A DNA stretch of 64,000 nt, taken from the NCBI GenBank assembly GCA_035652315.1, contig DASREA010000048.1:3269-67268 (forward strand), in the 5' to 3' direction. Origin of the DNA: CANKHA01 sp035652315. Its GTDB lineage: Bacteria > Pseudomonadota > Alphaproteobacteria > Rhizobiales > Xanthobacteraceae. The translations under genes were made by a program, and so were the position numbers. The notes under the pieces are model-generated. The model was not told where the DNA came from, ran no database searches, and saw only the letters and a list, made by a program, of their open reading frames with translations. Below, one piece after another: positions 1-8,366 of this stretch; within the stretch, counting starts at the first letter, position 1; each line of letters begins with the position of its first letter.

Positions 1-1069
1 TCTCCTTGGTGCGGTCGCAGATCGGACCCATGCTTTCCTGCAGCGATGCGTCCTGGATCGCAAATCCGGCGATGCCGCTATAATACTTGCCGGCCTTCTG
101 CGCGGCGCGATCCATCAGGTAATCGTTGTCCTTGTTGGCGAGCGGGCGATAGGTACCGGGCACGTATTTGCAGTGAATGCCGGCGCCTTCCTTCATATCG
201 TTGATTTCGCGTTGGCTGAGCTTACGCGTGGGATGGAAGTCGTAGCTCCAGGCCCAGCAGTTCTCGTCGTCGATCGGCACCCAGAAATGGCCATGCACCG
301 GGTGGTCGCCGCGCGGCGGGATCATGGTGAAGCAGGGCATGACCCAGGGCGTGATGCGCCAATAATAGTTGCCGTTCTCGGCATTGCGGCGCGCGCCGAT
401 GTAAAGGCCGCCGTCGCTCTCCACCACTTCGAAATGCGGTCGCGTGTCCTTGAGATTGTACTCGTTGCCCTTGGCGCCCTTGAACAGCGGATCGGAGGAA
501 AGATCGCCGCGATGCAGGAAGGAAACGTGGCTGGAATCGATGCCGCCTTCCATGGCCTGCAGCCAGTTGCATTCCTGCAAGCGCTTGGAGACGAAGACCT
601 GATCGGATGGCACCATGGCGAATTCCCATTCCGGCAGCGGCGGCTGCTTCTCCGGCGGGCCCATGTAGGTCCACAGCACCGGACCGCGCTTCACCAGCGG
701 ATAGGATTTCAGCTTGACCTTCTGGCAATAACCGCTCTCCGGCGGCTCGGACGGCACCTCGATGCACTGGCCGTTCACATCGTATTTCCAGCCGTGATAG
801 GGGCAGCGCAGGCCGTGCTCTTCGTTGCGGCCGAACCACAGCGACACCCCGCGGTGGGCGCAGAACTCGTCGATCAGGCCGTATTTACCGTCGGTATCGC
901 GGACCGCCAGCAGGCGCTCAGAAAGGATCTTCACCCGCACCGGCGGGCATTCGTTTTCCGGCAATTCGTCGGCCAGCAGCACCGGCATCCAATAGCTGCG
1001 GAAGAGTTGGCCCATCGGCGTGCCGGGGCCGGTCTGGGTGACAAGTTCGTTCTGTTCTTTTCGAAGCAT
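1..1069 (-). CDS. Rieske [2Fe-2S] aromatic ring-hydroxylating oxygenase, alpha subunit (3' end beyond the window)
   Basis: Phthalate 4,5-dioxygenase-like terminal oxygenase; such enzymes hydroxylate an aromatic ring in the cytoplasm using electrons from a separate reductase. The reading frame starts at ATG 1069 (MLRKEQNELV) and is still open at base 1, giving about 356 residues of an expected 425-430. The Rieske motif is visible as C70-x-H72 and C89-x2-H92, and the mononuclear iron site as D178, H181 and H186. It is very similar, residue by residue, to the oxygenase at 42029-43312, so the two look like recent paralogues. It is the last gene of a minus-strand group but has its own 133-base upstream gap, which holds a perfect palindrome. 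The true substrate cannot be read from sequence. Confidence 0.9.
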   Translation of the reverse strand, partial: MLRKEQNELVTQTGPGTPMGQLFRSYWMPVLLADELPENECPPVRVKILSERLLAVRDTDGKYGLIDEFCAHRGVSLWFGRNEEHGLRCPYHGWKYDVNGQCIEVPSEPPESGYCQKVKLKSYPLVKRGPVLWTYMGPPEKQPPLPEWEFAMVPSDQVFVSKRLQECNWLQAMEGGIDSSHVSFLHRGDLSSDPLFKGAKGNEYNLKDTRPHFEVVESDGGLYIGARRNAENGNYYWRITPWVMPCFTMIPPRGDHPVHGHFWVPIDDENCWAWSYDFHPTRKLSQREINDMKEGAGIHCKYVPGTYRPLANKDNDYLMDRAAQKAGKYYSGIAGFAIQDASLQESMGPICDRTKE

Positions 1070-1103
1070 TGGTTCGTTTCCGTAACGCTGCTCGCGCGCA
1101 CTA

Positions 1104-1118
1104 TTCCGCTATGCGGAA
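1104..1118. promoter_or_regulatory. Perfect 15-bp palindrome, candidate operator of the Rieske gene
   Basis: TTCCGCTATGCGGAA is a 6-bp inverted repeat around TAT, ending 35 bases before the ATG at 1069. Its form resembles operators of IclR-family regulators of aromatic catabolism. No IclR gene lies in the window, so the regulator is inferred. A related palindrome lies at 43384-43396. Confidence 0.5.
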
Positions 1119-1202
1119 CACAGTTCGCAATTCAGAGAATACATAGGGCAAGCGGACGCGCCTCGGCAAGCCCACCGCGATAGGCCGCGGACCGCAAGGC
1201 CG

Positions 1203-2066
1203 CTATTTCAATCCGGCTGCAGCGCGCGCCTTTTCCAGCGTGGCAAAGCTGCGCGGAGCGCCGCAGCAAAGATAGCGCCAGCCCTCGGCAATCACCTGTT
1301 CTGCGTTGAATGTTTCGACATGCGGATGCGCGGCGACGACATTGTGTTTCTTGCAAATCGAGAGCACCTCGGCCTTGGCCTCCATCATCAGCTTGTGTTC
1401 GGTCTGCCGGGGGATACCAAGCTCCTGGCTCAAATCGCCCTCGCCGATCATCACCGCGCCGATGCCGGGGACGTTCTTGAGCATGTCCGGCAGATTCCTG
1501 ATGCCGGCAGTATCCTCGATCTGGATGACGACCAGAATTTCACCGTGCGGCGCTAACGGCCAGACGTCGGCGCGCTCGTAGTATTCCTGCTGGCTGACGC
1601 CCCAGTAGCGTGCGGCGATCATCGGGCCGTCCCCGCGGATACCCTGCGGCTCATAGAGTGGCTTATCCTTCAGCCGTGGATAGCGGCAAGCAGCGACCGC
1701 ATTGTAGGCTTCTTCCACCGTGCTGATATGCGGCCACACCACGCCGTAGCAGCCGACATCGAGCGCCTGCTTGGCAAGGAACTGATTTTTCTCGACCCCA
1801 TTCGCCGGGATGCGCGCCGTGGGCGTCACCGCCGGCGCAATGGAGCCGGATTTCGCGATCTGCCCGCGGTTCAGCATGTATTGCAGCGTATCGCGCAGCG
1901 ACTCGGCGTCCCAGGGCCGGTGCTCGCCCTCGAGAATGACGCCGTCGTATTTCGAGGCTTGCAGCTCGATCGCCATGTCGATGCTGCACGGCGCGAACAG
2001 CGAAAAGGCGCATTGCCCGCTTTCGAGGGCGCGAATGAGGCCATTGAGACGTGGCAACGAGGACAA
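1203..2066 (-). CDS. HpcH/HpaI-family aldolase (2-keto-3-deoxy/4-hydroxy-2-oxo acid aldolase type)
   Basis: TIM-barrel class II aldolase/citrate-lyase beta family. Members cleave 4-hydroxy-2-oxo acids to pyruvate or oxaloacetate plus an aldehyde or keto acid, using a divalent metal. The core shows the typical VVIQIEDTAGIRNL strand with the metal-ligand Glu, then a GEGDLSQELG segment carrying the second acidic ligand. I start it at TTG 2066, because AGGGAG lies 6 bases upstream and the preceding gene stops at 2089; this gives 287 residues. An ATG at 2159 in frame would overlap that gene by about 70 bases and add residues unlike the family. In context with the LigJ-type hydratase it could cleave 4-carboxy-4-hydroxy-2-oxoadipate or a related product; that is inference. 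Confidence 0.8.
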   Translation of the reverse strand: MSSLPRLNGLIRALESGQCAFSLFAPCSIDMAIELQASKYDGVILEGEHRPWDAESLRDTLQYMLNRGQIAKSGSIAPAVTPTARIPANGVEKNQFLAKQALDVGCYGVVWPHISTVEEAYNAVAACRYPRLKDKPLYEPQGIRGDGPMIAARYWGVSQQEYYERADVWPLAPHGEILVVIQIEDTAGIRNLPDMLKNVPGIGAVMIGEGDLSQELGIPRQTEHKLMMEAKAEVLSICKKHNVVAAHPHVETFNAEQVIAEGWRYLCCGAPRSFATLEKARAAAGLK

Positions 2067-2088
2067 ATCAATCTCCCTGAGTGAAAGT

Positions 2089-3129
2089 TCAGACTTTTCG
2101 GCCGGGCTTGCCGCGCTTGGCGAGAAGCTTGTCCAGGCGCGGATAGACGCGGCGCGCATTACCTTCGAAGATCTTGTAACGGTCCGCTTCGCTCAAACTT
2201 TTCACCTGATCGATGTATTTCTTGGTGTCGTCGTAATAGTGGCCGGTGTTGGGATCGATGCCGCGCACCGCACCGACCATTTCCGAGGCAAAGAGGATAT
2301 TGTCAACGGGGATGACCTTGGTCAGCAGCTCGATGCCCGGCAGGTGATACACGCAGGTATCGAAAAAGACATTGTTGAGCAGGTACTCGGCAAGCGGCGG
2401 CCGCTTCATATCCTGCGCCAGCCCGCGATAGCGGCCCCAATGATACGGCACCGCGCCGCCGCCATGCGGAATGACGAGCTTCAGCGTCGGGAAATCCTTG
2501 AACAGATTGCCCTGGATGAACTGCATGAAGGCGGTGGTGTCGCCGTTGATGTAATGCGCTCCGGTGTGATGGAAATTCGGGTTGCAGGACGACGACACGT
2601 GAATCATCGCCGGCACTTCCAGCTCGCAGAGTTTCTCGTAGATCGGATACCAATATTTGTCGATCAGCGGCGGATCGGTCCAATACCCGCCCGACGGATC
2701 GGGATTGAGATTGACGCCAACAAAGCCGAGCTCATTGACGAGCCGCTCAAGCTCCGGGATGCAGTTCTTCGGCGATACCCCGGGAAATTGCGGCAACTGC
2801 CCCACGGCCACGAAGTTATCCGGCAGCAGCGTGCAGATACGATGGATCAGGTCGTTGGACACCCGCGACCAGACTTTGCTGATCTCCTCGGTGCCGACAT
2901 GGTGCGCCATGCCGCCGGCGCGCGGCGAGAAGATCGTCAGATCGCTGCCGCGCTCCTTCTGAAACTTGAGTTGCGGCTCCACGCTTTTGACGAGTTGCTC
3001 GTCGCTGACGCCAAGGTCTGAAGTCGTCGGCTTGCGCGACGCATCCGCGAGCCCGGCAAGCTGCTTGTCGCGGAAGGCGAAGAGTTGCGGCGGCTCGGTC
3101 GTGTAATGGCCATGAATGTCGATGATCAT
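2089..3129 (-). CDS. ligJ: Amidohydrolase-family hydratase, 4-oxalomesaconate hydratase (LigJ) type
   Basis: LigJ hydrates 4-oxalomesaconate in the protocatechuate 4,5-cleavage and gallate pathways. The 346-residue protein matches what I recall of Sphingobium LigJ along its whole length: the opening MIIDIHGHYTT with the HxH metal ligands, KERGSDLTIFSPRA, INLNPDPSGG-like, AMIHVSSSCN, VIPHGGGAVPYHWGR, and the C-terminal EGNARRVYPRLD. ACMSD-type decarboxylases share the fold but not these blocks. It sits between the dihydroxyphthalate-decarboxylase-family gene (31 bases upstream) and the aldolase (22 bases downstream), so the three probably form one operon. The assignment rests on remembered sequence, not on an alignment run here. 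Confidence 0.82.
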   Translation of the reverse strand: MIIDIHGHYTTEPPQLFAFRDKQLAGLADASRKPTTSDLGVSDEQLVKSVEPQLKFQKERGSDLTIFSPRAGGMAHHVGTEEISKVWSRVSNDLIHRICTLLPDNFVAVGQLPQFPGVSPKNCIPELERLVNELGFVGVNLNPDPSGGYWTDPPLIDKYWYPIYEKLCELEVPAMIHVSSSCNPNFHHTGAHYINGDTTAFMQFIQGNLFKDFPTLKLVIPHGGGAVPYHWGRYRGLAQDMKRPPLAEYLLNNVFFDTCVYHLPGIELLTKVIPVDNILFASEMVGAVRGIDPNTGHYYDDTKKYIDQVKSLSEADRYKIFEGNARRVYPRLDKLLAKRGKPGRKV

Positions 3130-3160
3130 GAAGGACGTCTCTTATGGAAAAAACGGGACC

Positions 3161-4108
3161 TCAGCCTATGAGGCCCTGCGTGCTCGGCACGAACAAATCC
3201 TCGACGGGCACGGGCTTGCCGATGATGCCCTGCTTCACCGCGTGCTGCACCAGGCTTTCCAGCACCTTGCGGTTGGGCTCGATGCCGTAAGGTAAGGGGT
3301 CGCCACCGGTGACTTCCATGACGCGCTTTGCGGTTTCGTCGGCCTCAGTCATTTTCTCGATTTCGCCCGCTTTCAACTTCTCGACGTAAAGGCGCTTCGA
3401 TTCGGCAAAGGCATTGAATACGTCGGCGGCAAGATCGGGATATTTGGCGATGAGGTCGTCCTTGATCACGACCAGATGATTGATCGGGTAATGCCCTCGC
3501 TGGCGCAGCGCCTTCAGCCCGGCCTCTTCGGCGTCGGGGATGAGCGGCTTGATATCGGGGTGGTCGACTTCAATGCCGATGGCGGCAGCAAGCTCGCCTT
3601 CGACCAACATGTCCGCCATCTTCTTCCCTTTTTCGATGGGAACGACATTCGACGGCGCCTTGTATTCGGCCACATGCTCGTCGCCGGAAAGCACCCAGGT
3701 GATCTTGCTCAGATCGACACCGTATTCATCCTGCAGCACGCTGCGCGCCCAGACGCCGGTGGTGACCGTGTAGCCGCGATTGACGCCGATCTTCTTGCCT
3801 TCCAGGTCCTTTGGCGTGCGCATGCCAAGATTGGTGTTGTACAGGATCGCGCCGTGGTGAAAGGCCCGCACCAGAAACACGGGAACGGCGGTAATCCGCT
3901 TCCCGTAGGATTTGGCGCAGATGTAGGTGGTGATCGCCAGTTCGCAGATGTCGAACTCGCTGCCGCGCACCATGCGGCGGAACGCATCGATCAGGGGATT
4001 GACCTCGATGAATTCTGGCTCGAAAGTCTTCGGCTTGACTATGCCCTCTTTGAAGGCCCGGTTGTTGCCTTGCGTGCGGGTCACGGTGGTCAGTTTGGGT
4101 CCGGCCAT
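3161..4108 (-). CDS. 4,5-dihydroxyphthalate decarboxylase family protein (periplasmic-binding fold)
   Basis: 315 residues of the Pht5 family, which has a solute-binding-protein fold but includes cytoplasmic 4,5-dihydroxyphthalate decarboxylase (product protocatechuate). Family blocks seen are FDICELAITTYI, VPVFLVRAFHHGAI, TPKDLEGKKIGVNRGYTVT and VWARSVLQDEYGVD. There is no signal peptide, which favours an enzyme over a periplasmic receptor. Start ATG 4108 has GGAG 11 bases upstream. It is first in the apparent operon with the LigJ-type hydratase and aldolase, and a Rieske oxygenase follows. A role in phthalate-like degradation is reasonable inference, but many members of this family are unassigned. 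Confidence 0.75.
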   Translation of the reverse strand: MAGPKLTTVTRTQGNNRAFKEGIVKPKTFEPEFIEVNPLIDAFRRMVRGSEFDICELAITTYICAKSYGKRITAVPVFLVRAFHHGAILYNTNLGMRTPKDLEGKKIGVNRGYTVTTGVWARSVLQDEYGVDLSKITWVLSGDEHVAEYKAPSNVVPIEKGKKMADMLVEGELAAAIGIEVDHPDIKPLIPDAEEAGLKALRQRGHYPINHLVVIKDDLIAKYPDLAADVFNAFAESKRLYVEKLKAGEIEKMTEADETAKRVMEVTGGDPLPYGIEPNRKVLESLVQHAVKQGIIGKPVPVEDLFVPSTQGLIG

Positions 4109-4233
4109 GGCAAGTTGCGCTCCGGTGAAATGCTGGCGTAATCGTCAATGGGTGTCGTTATATGCCGCAAACTTCGCCGCGCGTCGAGAGACCGACATAC
4201 CGGCGACATGCCGCCACATGAAGGAGTGGCTGG

Positions 4234-4554
4234 CTAGCAGCAGGGGCAGCTGTTCTCGTCGTCGTCTTCGGAAATAAGCGAATCCTTCAACCAGGCGGGC
4301 GGCAGGTCATCTTCCACGATCTCTTCCGGCTTTTTGAATATCTTGAAATCGTGCCGGGTCTGGTGGTCGGACCAGAAAGCAATTACCGTTTCCAAAGGCG
4401 GACAGCCGGGAATCGTGCAATTCAGCTCGGTGACCAGGATCACCGCGTCATCGGGCAGACTGAAGCGCTGGCGCGTCCAATCCTTGACCCGGTCCATGGC
4501 CTGCAATTGTTCCGGCGCCTTCTTGAACGAGCCGAGTTTTAGAGAGCCTTCCAT
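4234..4554 (-). CDS. Small conserved protein with two Cys motifs, function unknown
   Basis: 106 residues, soluble and acidic at the C-terminus. I do not recognise a named family. Visible marks are a central NCTIPGCPPLETVIAFW block with two cysteines and a C-terminal tail ending in CPCC after an acidic DDDEN run. Tails of this kind can bind metal or iron-sulfur clusters. It is transcribed divergently from the zinc alcohol dehydrogenase and COG0523 GTPase operon and shares their 160-base promoter gap, which suggests but does not prove a link to metal handling. Codon use matches its neighbours. Confidence 0.65.
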   Translation of the reverse strand: MEGSLKLGSFKKAPEQLQAMDRVKDWTRQRFSLPDDAVILVTELNCTIPGCPPLETVIAFWSDHQTRHDFKIFKKPEEIVEDDLPPAWLKDSLISEDDDENSCPCC

Positions 4555-4649
4555 CCATGCGCCTCATGGCCCTTGGGCTCTGCCAAGTGCAGCGCCGATT
4601 CCTATATAAGCGATGGGGGGATGGCAGTCATCCCACGGCAAATTGGCGC

Positions 4650-4677
4650 TTGACGGTCCTTGGGCCAGCCCTAGAGT
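4650..4677 (+). promoter_or_regulatory. Candidate sigma-70 promoter of the alcohol dehydrogenase operon
   Basis: TTGACG at 4650-4655 and TAGAGT at 4672-4677 are separated by 16 bases and lie 37 bases before the GTG start at 4715. Sequence resemblance only. Confidence 0.4.
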
Positions 4678-4714
4678 GCGCGCCAATTATTGCGGTCCTT
4701 ACGGAGGTTCTTCA

Positions 4715-5824
4715 GTGGCTGAGAAGGTATTGGCGGCGGTGCGCGTCGGTCCGAGCAAGACCGAAATCCAGGAATTTCCGATGCCGGACATCCCCGAGGA
4801 TGCCGCTTTGCTGAAGATGGAAGTGGCCGGCATCTGCGGCACCGACGTCAAGCTCTATGCGCATCCGCCGACCGACGAGCCGGTGATCATGGGTCACGAG
4901 AATATCGGCTACGTGGCGAAAGCCGGCCGCGAATTCACCCGCCGCAAAGGCTTCAAGGAAGGCGACCTCGTCTTCGTCGAGCATTATGTCATGTGCGGCA
5001 AATGCGAGTGGTGCCACAAGGGCCAGTACCGCCATTGCGAGAACACGAACTGGCGTACCAACCCGGATGCCATCCGCTACGGCTACACCTCGGCCAAGAA
5101 GCCCCCGCATCTCTGGGGCGGCTTCGCGCAATACATGTACCTGCCATGGAACGCGGTGATGCACCACGTGCCAAAGAACGTCACGCCGGAACTCGCCGGT
5201 CTGGTGACGCCGATGTCGAACGGCATCGAGTGGTCGCTGTTCGACGGCGGCGTCAAATACAATTCCACCGTGCTGATCCAGGGCCCCGGCCAGCAGGGTC
5301 TGTCGCAGACGGTGATCTGCAAGCAGGCCGGCGCGTCGCTGATCATCGTCACCGGCACGTCGAAGGATGCGGCGCGCATGAAGGTGGCCAAGGAACTGGG
5401 CGCCGATTACGTCATCGACGTGCAGAAGGAAGATCCGCTGAAGCGCATCATGGAAATCACCGGCGGCAAAGGCGTCGACGTGGCGCTCGACTGCACGGCC
5501 GGAGCGGGCACCGTGCCGATCCTGCTCGGCATTGAGGCGCTCAAGCGCAAGGGCGGCACCATCGTGGTGCAGGGCGAGTTGAAGGAGTTTCCGAATTTCC
5601 CGCTGGAAAAGTTCACGGTGAAGTTCATCACCATGCATAGCGCCCGCGGCCATAGCTACGAGGCCTGCGAATTGGCGCTGGCGCAGCTCGCCTCGCACCG
5701 CTTCCCGCTGGAAAAGGTGACCACACACCGCTTCGGGCTCAAGGACGTCGATCTCGCCATCCGCTCGGTCGGCGGCAAGGGCGTGCCCGACGTCATCCAC
5801 GCCTCGCTGATGCCCTGGCTATGA
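4715..5824 (+). CDS. Zinc-dependent medium-chain alcohol dehydrogenase
   Basis: A cytoplasmic NAD(P)-dependent alcohol or polyol dehydrogenase of the MDR superfamily, 369 residues. Catalytic zinc ligands are in the GICGTD and MGHENIG segments. The four structural-zinc cysteines are in the lobe CGKCEWCHKGQYRHC. The cofactor-binding turn reads QGPGQQGLS. The start is GTG 4715, with GGAGG seven bases upstream; an in-frame ATG at 4613 lies before the best promoter match and adds unrelated residues. It precedes the COG0523 GTPase by 7 bases, so the GTPase may deliver zinc to it. The substrate is not evident. Confidence 0.88.
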   Translation: MAEKVLAAVRVGPSKTEIQEFPMPDIPEDAALLKMEVAGICGTDVKLYAHPPTDEPVIMGHENIGYVAKAGREFTRRKGFKEGDLVFVEHYVMCGKCEWCHKGQYRHCENTNWRTNPDAIRYGYTSAKKPPHLWGGFAQYMYLPWNAVMHHVPKNVTPELAGLVTPMSNGIEWSLFDGGVKYNSTVLIQGPGQQGLSQTVICKQAGASLIIVTGTSKDAARMKVAKELGADYVIDVQKEDPLKRIMEITGGKGVDVALDCTAGAGTVPILLGIEALKRKGGTIVVQGELKEFPNFPLEKFTVKFITMHSARGHSYEACELALAQLASHRFPLEKVTTHRFGLKDVDLAIRSVGGKGVPDVIHASLMPWL

Positions 5825-5831
5825 TCCAGCG

Positions 5832-6878
5832 ATGAATGAACGCATTCCCGTAACCGTGCTCACCGGCTATCTGGGCGCCGGCAAAACCACGCTGCTCAAC
5901 CGCATCCTCTCGGAGGATCACGGCCGCCGCTACGCGGTGATCGTCAACGAATTCGGCGAGGTCGGCATTGACAACGAGCTCATCCTAAACACCGACGAAG
6001 AGCTGTTCGAGATGAACAACGGTTGCATCTGCTGCACGGTGCGCGGCGACCTCATCCGTACGTTGCACGGGCTGCTCGAAAAGCGCGGCAATTTCGACGC
6101 CATCGTGGTCGAGACCACGGGCCTGGCCGATCCGGGTCCGGTGGCGCAAACCTTCTTTGTCGATGCCTTTCTCAACGACAAGACGGTGCTGGATTCGGTC
6201 ACGACCGTGGTCGATGCCAAGCATATTCTGCTGCGCCTTGCCGATAGCCGCGAAGCGGCCGAGCAGATCGCCTTCGCCGATCAGATCGTGCTGAACAAGA
6301 CCGAGCTCGTTTCCGATGATGAGCTGCGCAATATCGAGGCACGGCTGCGGCACATCAATCCGCTGGCGCCGATCCATCGCACCCAGCGCTCGCAGGTGCC
6401 GCTCGACCGCGTGCTCGGCCGCGGCGGCTTCGATATCGAGCGCATCGTCTCGCTCGAGCCGGAATTCCTCAATCCGGCCCATGGCGAAGCGGGACACGTG
6501 CACGACGCGAATTGCGAGCACGACCATCACGACCATGATCACGACGGTCACGGCCACGATGCCCACGATCACGAGCACGATAGCGGCATCCACAGCGTCT
6601 CGCTGATCTCGCGCCGCCCGATGGACGGAATCAAGGTCAGCAATTGGCTGGCGCAACTGGTAGCGCGGCAGGGCCAGGATATCCTGCGCGCCAAGGGCAT
6701 CATCGACGTCAAGGGCGAAGACCGGCGGCTGGTGTTTCAGGCCGTGCATATGCTGCTCGAGGGAGATCTGCAGCGGCCGTGGAAAAGGGGTGAGGAACGG
6801 TTCAGCCGCCTCGTCTTCATCGGCCGGAATTTGGACAAAGACGCGCTGCAAGCCGCCTTCGACCGCTGCGCCGCCTGA
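5832..6878 (+). CDS. CobW/COG0523-family GTP-binding metallochaperone with His-rich segment
   Basis: 348 residues of the G3E GTPase family, which insert or traffic metals (Zn, Co, Fe) into target proteins. The Walker A loop is GYLGAGKTT (residues 12-20). The family CxCC motif is CICC at 65-68, followed by ETTGLADP and the NKTEL guanine-specificity motif. Residues 217-250 form a His/Asp-rich stretch typical of zinc-buffering members. A CobW C-terminal domain follows. It starts 7 bases after the zinc alcohol dehydrogenase stop, so they are co-transcribed. A zinc role is inferred from the His-rich loop and the neighbour; no Zur box was seen upstream. Confidence 0.9.
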   Translation: MNERIPVTVLTGYLGAGKTTLLNRILSEDHGRRYAVIVNEFGEVGIDNELILNTDEELFEMNNGCICCTVRGDLIRTLHGLLEKRGNFDAIVVETTGLADPGPVAQTFFVDAFLNDKTVLDSVTTVVDAKHILLRLADSREAAEQIAFADQIVLNKTELVSDDELRNIEARLRHINPLAPIHRTQRSQVPLDRVLGRGGFDIERIVSLEPEFLNPAHGEAGHVHDANCEHDHHDHDHDGHGHDAHDHEHDSGIHSVSLISRRPMDGIKVSNWLAQLVARQGQDILRAKGIIDVKGEDRRLVFQAVHMLLEGDLQRPWKRGEERFSRLVFIGRNLDKDALQAAFDRCAA

Positions 6879-6982
6879 TCGGTATTGCTCTGCAGCGAAC
6901 CTTATCGGCCGACCGCCAGCCGCCCGGAACAAACAAGCGCCGGCTTCGTTTTGTCCGCGAGCACCGAAATAGGAGACAAACA

Positions 6983-7381
6983 ATGAACGTTCGCAATTCT
7001 TTGCTCAGTGCCGCGGCGCTTCTTTTTCTGTCCAGCGGCCTAGCCAGCGCGATGCCGGCACAGGCGACGACCGACCTCAACATACGGGCGGGCCAGGGGA
7101 CTCATTATCCCGTGGTCGGCGTGTTGCCGGCAGGTTCTGTGGTCGATGTCAGCGGCTGCAGCGATGGCTGGTGCTACGTTGCGGGCGCCGGCGGCTTCGT
7201 CAGTGCCGCCTATCTGAACCGCGGCGGCGGGGCTTATGCATATTCGCCGCCGGCTGTTGTCGTCGAGCCCTATTACGAGCCTTATTACGAGCCCTATTAT
7301 TACGATCCCGGCCCGGCGATCGGTTTTGGCTTCGGTTTTGGCAGCTTCGACCATCGTCATTACCGCCACTGGCGGCATTGA
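6983..7381 (+). CDS. Exported bacterial SH3-domain protein
   Basis: 132 residues. A signal peptide (about residues 1-28, ending near ASAMPAQA) is followed by an SH3b domain with the usual LNIRAGQGTHYPVVGVLP block and two cysteines (CSDGWC). The C-terminal third is low complexity: PYYE repeats, then Gly/Phe and a His/Arg tail. GGAGA lies 8 bases before ATG 6983. Proteins of this kind are common in Bradyrhizobium and are presumed to bind peptidoglycan or act in the envelope; no specific function is known to me. The repeated tyrosine codons come from a short DNA repeat near 7270-7305. Confidence 0.85.
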   Translation: MNVRNSLLSAAALLFLSSGLASAMPAQATTDLNIRAGQGTHYPVVGVLPAGSVVDVSGCSDGWCYVAGAGGFVSAAYLNRGGGAYAYSPPAVVVEPYYEPYYEPYYYDPGPAIGFGFGFGSFDHRHYRHWRH

Positions 7382-7400
7382 CGGTCCGGCAAAGCGAGCA

Positions 7401-7432
7401 GGCCGCGATCCGCCCGCGGCCGCTTTCGTTTC
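7401..7432 (+). terminator. Candidate rho-independent terminator after the SH3 gene
   Basis: A 7-bp perfect stem, GGCCGCG (7401-7407) with CGCGGCC (7415-7421), around a 7-base loop is followed by the T-rich gctttcgttt. It separates the plus-strand SH3 gene from the convergent SDR gene. Confidence 0.5.
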
Positions 7433-7443
7433 GTAAAGGCTGT

Positions 7444-8253
7444 TTAACCGCCTTCGCGAAAGCCGGGGTAGAGCGTCATTCCCCCATCGACGAACAAGGT
7501 CGTCCCCACCACGTAATCGGATTCATCGGAGGCGAGCCAGACCGCCACCTTGGCGATGTCTTCCGGCTCGCCGATGCGGCCGTAGGGGATCAGCTTCAGC
7601 AGTTCGCGCGCATTGGCCGGATCCGCCCAGACGTTCTCGTTGATGCGCGTCTTGATGGCGCCCGGAGCGATGGCATTGACGCGGATCTTCTTTTCCGCGA
7701 CTTCCTGGGCGAGGCTTTTCATCATTAGCATGATGCCTCCTTTGGACGCGGCGTAGTTGACGTGACCGGCCCAAGGGATCACCTCGTGCACGGAGCTCAT
7801 GCAGATGATCTTGCCGAGCGCCTTCGAAACCGGCGATCGCCCCTGCATTAGAAATTGCTTCACCGCTTCCCGCGCGCAGAGAAATTGTCCCGTCAGATTC
7901 ACGTCGATGACCATGCGCCATTGCGCAAGCGTCATCTCGGCGATGGCGGCATCCTGTTGCAGGCCCGCGTTGGCGACCAGAATATCCAGGCGTCCGAAGC
8001 TCTTTCGGAGCTGCGCAAACATCGCCTGCACCTGATCCTCCTTGGAAACATCGGCTTGGAGGGCGAGCGCCTGGCCGCCGCGATCCTCGATGCGCCGCAC
8101 CACCGAGGCGGCGCCGTCGTCCGAGCCGAAATAGTTGACACCGACCTTGGCGCCGGCTTCGCCCATGGCGATGGCGCTCGCCGCGCCGATGCCGGAGCTG
8201 GCGCCGGTAATCAACGCCACCTGACCGTGCAACGGTCCGTCAGACTTCGCCAT
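7444..8253 (-). CDS. SDR-family oxidoreductase, glucose 1-dehydrogenase-like
   Basis: Classical short-chain dehydrogenase, 269 residues, NAD(P)-dependent and cytoplasmic. The cofactor motif is TGASSGIG, the NAG motif reads VANAGLQ, the catalytic Ser is in ICMSSVHEV and the YxxxK pair is YAASK. The C-terminal half carries the PGAIKTRIN and VVGTTLFVDGGM blocks seen in proteins annotated glucose 1-dehydrogenase, but that name rarely reflects the true substrate. Two ATGs occur in tandem at 8256 and 8253; the second is better spaced from AGGAGG. It is convergent with the SH3 gene and divergent from the NUDIX gene. Confidence 0.88.
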   Translation of the reverse strand: MAKSDGPLHGQVALITGASSGIGAASAIAMGEAGAKVGVNYFGSDDGAASVVRRIEDRGGQALALQADVSKEDQVQAMFAQLRKSFGRLDILVANAGLQQDAAIAEMTLAQWRMVIDVNLTGQFLCAREAVKQFLMQGRSPVSKALGKIICMSSVHEVIPWAGHVNYAASKGGIMLMMKSLAQEVAEKKIRVNAIAPGAIKTRINENVWADPANARELLKLIPYGRIGEPEDIAKVAVWLASDESDYVVGTTLFVDGGMTLYPGFREGG

Positions 8254-8366
8254 CATGACCTCCTGCGGGCTGCCGACTTCCGTATTAAATGCAAACGGTG
8301 CCGGCTGCGCGCGGTTCCGCTATAGTGCGCCGCACGCCGTATTTCTGCATCGATCCACTGTTTCCC

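Noticed and set aside
4712..5800. A 362-codon frame antisense to the zinc alcohol dehydrogenase
   Set aside because: The plus-strand frame has clear zinc and cofactor motifs; the antisense frame has none.
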